From Synura sp. LO234KE (lineage: Eukaryota > Sar > Synurophyceae > Synurales > Mallomonadaceae), in assembly GCA_015143735.1 (NCBI GenBank), contig VKHC01000582.1:1-10843 (forward strand): 10,843 nt of DNA, in the 5' to 3' direction. The notes under the pieces were generated by a model. That model was not told where the DNA came from. It did no database searches and saw only the letters and a program-made list of their open reading frames with translations. This document shows, piece after piece, positions 9,739 through 10,843 of the stretch. Each line of letters opens with the position of its first letter. Position 1 is the stretch's first letter. Position numbers and translations under genes: made by a program.

Positions 9739-10378
9739 AACGACGAAAATATCTCCTTAATGTAATTTCTACATCTTGAAGAAATTCAACAACTCGAAAG
9801 TGTGAATGAGTTCTTGAAGAAACAAATGGCTCGTAGGGTATTTTTAATTGCAGGGTTAACAGCGTGGTCTAGTAGTGCTAGCGTGTGTGCTTGGTGTGAT
9901 TGCTGCCGAGAGATGCCTCTTTTCTTCTTTCAGACCAGCTCCTTCTTGCTGCATTGTACATGAACTTACTTTTTTATGTTACCTCCTCCCGTATGGCAGA
10001 CAGCATCACGTAATCGCGTTTGAGAATTGATGAACAACTATTTGCGAGTCGGTTGGTGGCATCATAGCGTCGCTTACAAAATGGAACTGAAGATCCAACT
10101 CAGCAAGTTAAACATAAGCGAAAACACCTTCTAACCTTCGTTAATATTAAATTCAATAAGTTACACGAGTCGCTCGAGGAAATGGATGTGTGGTAAAAAA
10201 ATTCGATGTGGGGGTTTGTATATCTTAAGGATTTGTGCAGCTGCAGTTCTCTAGACACCAGTTTCAAAAACTGGCCGATAAGATGAGTTCTATAATACAC
10301 ACGAAGAAGCTTCTATAGTGGGACCACAACCGAATAGCGCAATTACCTCACAAGATATTCAAATATTTCTGATAATAA

Positions 10379-10552
10379 TGCTACCAGCCAGATTTTATCG
10401 ATTTCGTGAGTGACTATAGATATAATTATCTCAGCGATAATTTCATTATTGTGCCTCTTACTCTCATGGTAAGAATAACGGATGACCCAAGAGCTCCATA
10501 TGACTGGGTCAAAAATTTGTTATCCAAAAACAAAGAACTAAAATATGAATAA
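10379..10552 (+). other. ATG-less open segment, possible exon or gene relic
   Basis: A 57-codon stretch between stop codons reads as a plausible folded-protein segment (for example CYQPDFIDFVSDYRYNYLSD at its start and RITDDPRAPYDWVKNLL near its end) and closes with TAA at 10550-10552. It has no ATG at its beginning. A second open segment in another frame (DEFYNTHEEASIVGPQP, about 10283-10410) lies just upstream, so the two may be pieces of one broken gene. No family is recognised. It could equally be a chance opening. Confidence 0.2.
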
Positions 10553-10623
10553 CGTGAGTTAACGTGTTGGAAAATTCCGATGGAAAGTACGACTGAGAAG
10601 TTATAAACATATCATATATGTTA

Positions 10624-10699
10624 CAAAAATAGTGAGCTTGAGAAAAGTTGCGGTAAGTTACTGTCCAACGTCAAAAATAGTGAGCTTGAGGAAAGTTGC
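10624..10699. repeat. 28-bp direct repeat, 48-bp period
   Basis: A 28-bp unit (CAAAAATAGTGAGCTTGAG followed by AAAAGTTGC or GAAAGTTGC) occurs at 10624-10651 and 10672-10699 with a single mismatch, separated by 20 bp. It ends 42 bp before the ATG of the small Cys-rich protein, so it lies in that gene's promoter or 5' leader and could duplicate a regulatory site. Confidence 0.75.
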
Positions 10700-10741
10700 T
10701 GGGATCTACGAAGTCATGACACAGTCATACCCGATTAAAAC

Positions 10742-10843
10742 ATGTGCAGAAAGGTGAATTGTGTTAACTGCGGAAAATTTACCTGGGCAGGATGCGGCAT
10801 GCATATTGACAGCGCACTAATGGGGGTACCTGAAGCGGACCGC
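10742..10843 (+). CDS. Short Cys-rich CxxCGKxTWxGCGxH protein (cut by window end)
   Basis: The last 102 bases encode 34 residues beginning MCRKVNCVNCGKFTW, with Cys at 2, 7, 10 and 18 and His at 21, followed by VPEADR at 29-34. I recognise this as a widespread, very small (about 40-60 residue) family of unknown function found in fungi, plants and bacteria, with the pattern C-x4-C-x2-CGK-x-TW-x-GCG-x-H and usually a closing C-x-C right after the VPxxxR segment. That C-terminal part lies beyond the window. The Cys/His pattern suggests zinc or other metal binding, but that is inference. The ATG has A at -3. A 28-bp direct repeat lies 43 bp upstream of the start, in the presumed promoter or leader. 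The gene may also contain an intron outside the window. Confidence 0.85.
   Translation, partial: MCRKVNCVNCGKFTWAGCGMHIDSALMGVPEADR

Larger units (their letters stand above)
8231..10378. other. Repeat-rich region without a convincing gene
   Basis: About 2.1 kb downstream of the methyltransferase contains the short repeats listed separately but no recognisable gene. A 45-codon ATG ORF at 9826-9963 (starting MARRVFLIAGLTAW, Cys-rich, strong start context) resembles a signal peptide but is too short to trust. Open frames on both strands near 8490-8740 show a hydrophobic run on plus and Lys/Arg-rich peptide on minus; neither is recognised. Confidence 0.4.

Noticed and set aside
9826-9963. 45-codon Cys-rich ORF with signal-peptide-like start
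   Set aside because: Good ATG context and hydrophobic N terminus, but too short, with no conserved pattern that I know and no supporting gene structure.

Overview
The window looks like eukaryotic nuclear DNA, most likely fungal. The main evidence is a complete Rab6/Ypt6 GTPase gene with three very short introns (74, 66 and 52 nt). Its protein carries the stretch [15 protein letters not shown], which I associate with fungal Ypt6; animal Rab6 reads differently there (VNSFQQTTKWIDDV). I cannot fix the phylum from sequence alone: a basidiomycete (possibly a rust-like, repeat-rich genome) or an early-diverging fungus both fit.

Layout. Positions 1-620 hold palindromic TGGATAA repeats and AT-rich DNA with no convincing gene. 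Positions 626-868 hold a doubtful 80-codon ORF. From about 3070 down to 1061 the minus strand shows broken, coding-like segments in shifting frames, possibly a decayed element or gene of unknown family. Positions 3073-4697 are unexplained. From 4698 to 5417 the plus strand has one frame with five internal stops; its first part resembles the hybrid-binding domain of RNase H1 and its last part resembles the C-terminal motif of RNase H, so it may be an RNase H1-like pseudogene. Positions 5420-6367 contain a small family of TTAGTAAC repeats and a G-rich tract.

The gene-bearing core is 6368-8230: RAB6/YPT6 on the minus strand and a BCDIN3D-type RNA 5'-monophosphate methyltransferase on the plus strand. 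They are divergent, with only 189 bp between start codons. From 8231 to 10741 there is repeat-rich DNA with several short direct repeats and no convincing complete gene. At 10742 a third real gene begins: a very small Cys-rich protein of the CxxCGKxTWxGCGxH type, cut off by the window end.

The genes do not form an obvious pathway: vesicle traffic (Rab6), tRNA/small RNA 5'-end modification (BCDIN3D) and a small putative metal-binding protein. I see no CRISPR array, rRNA, convincing tRNA or bacterial-type system. The most unusual points are the intron-free BCDIN3D orthologue sharing a short promoter with an intron-containing Rab6, and the RNase H1-like relic whose damage looks like base transitions rather than indels.
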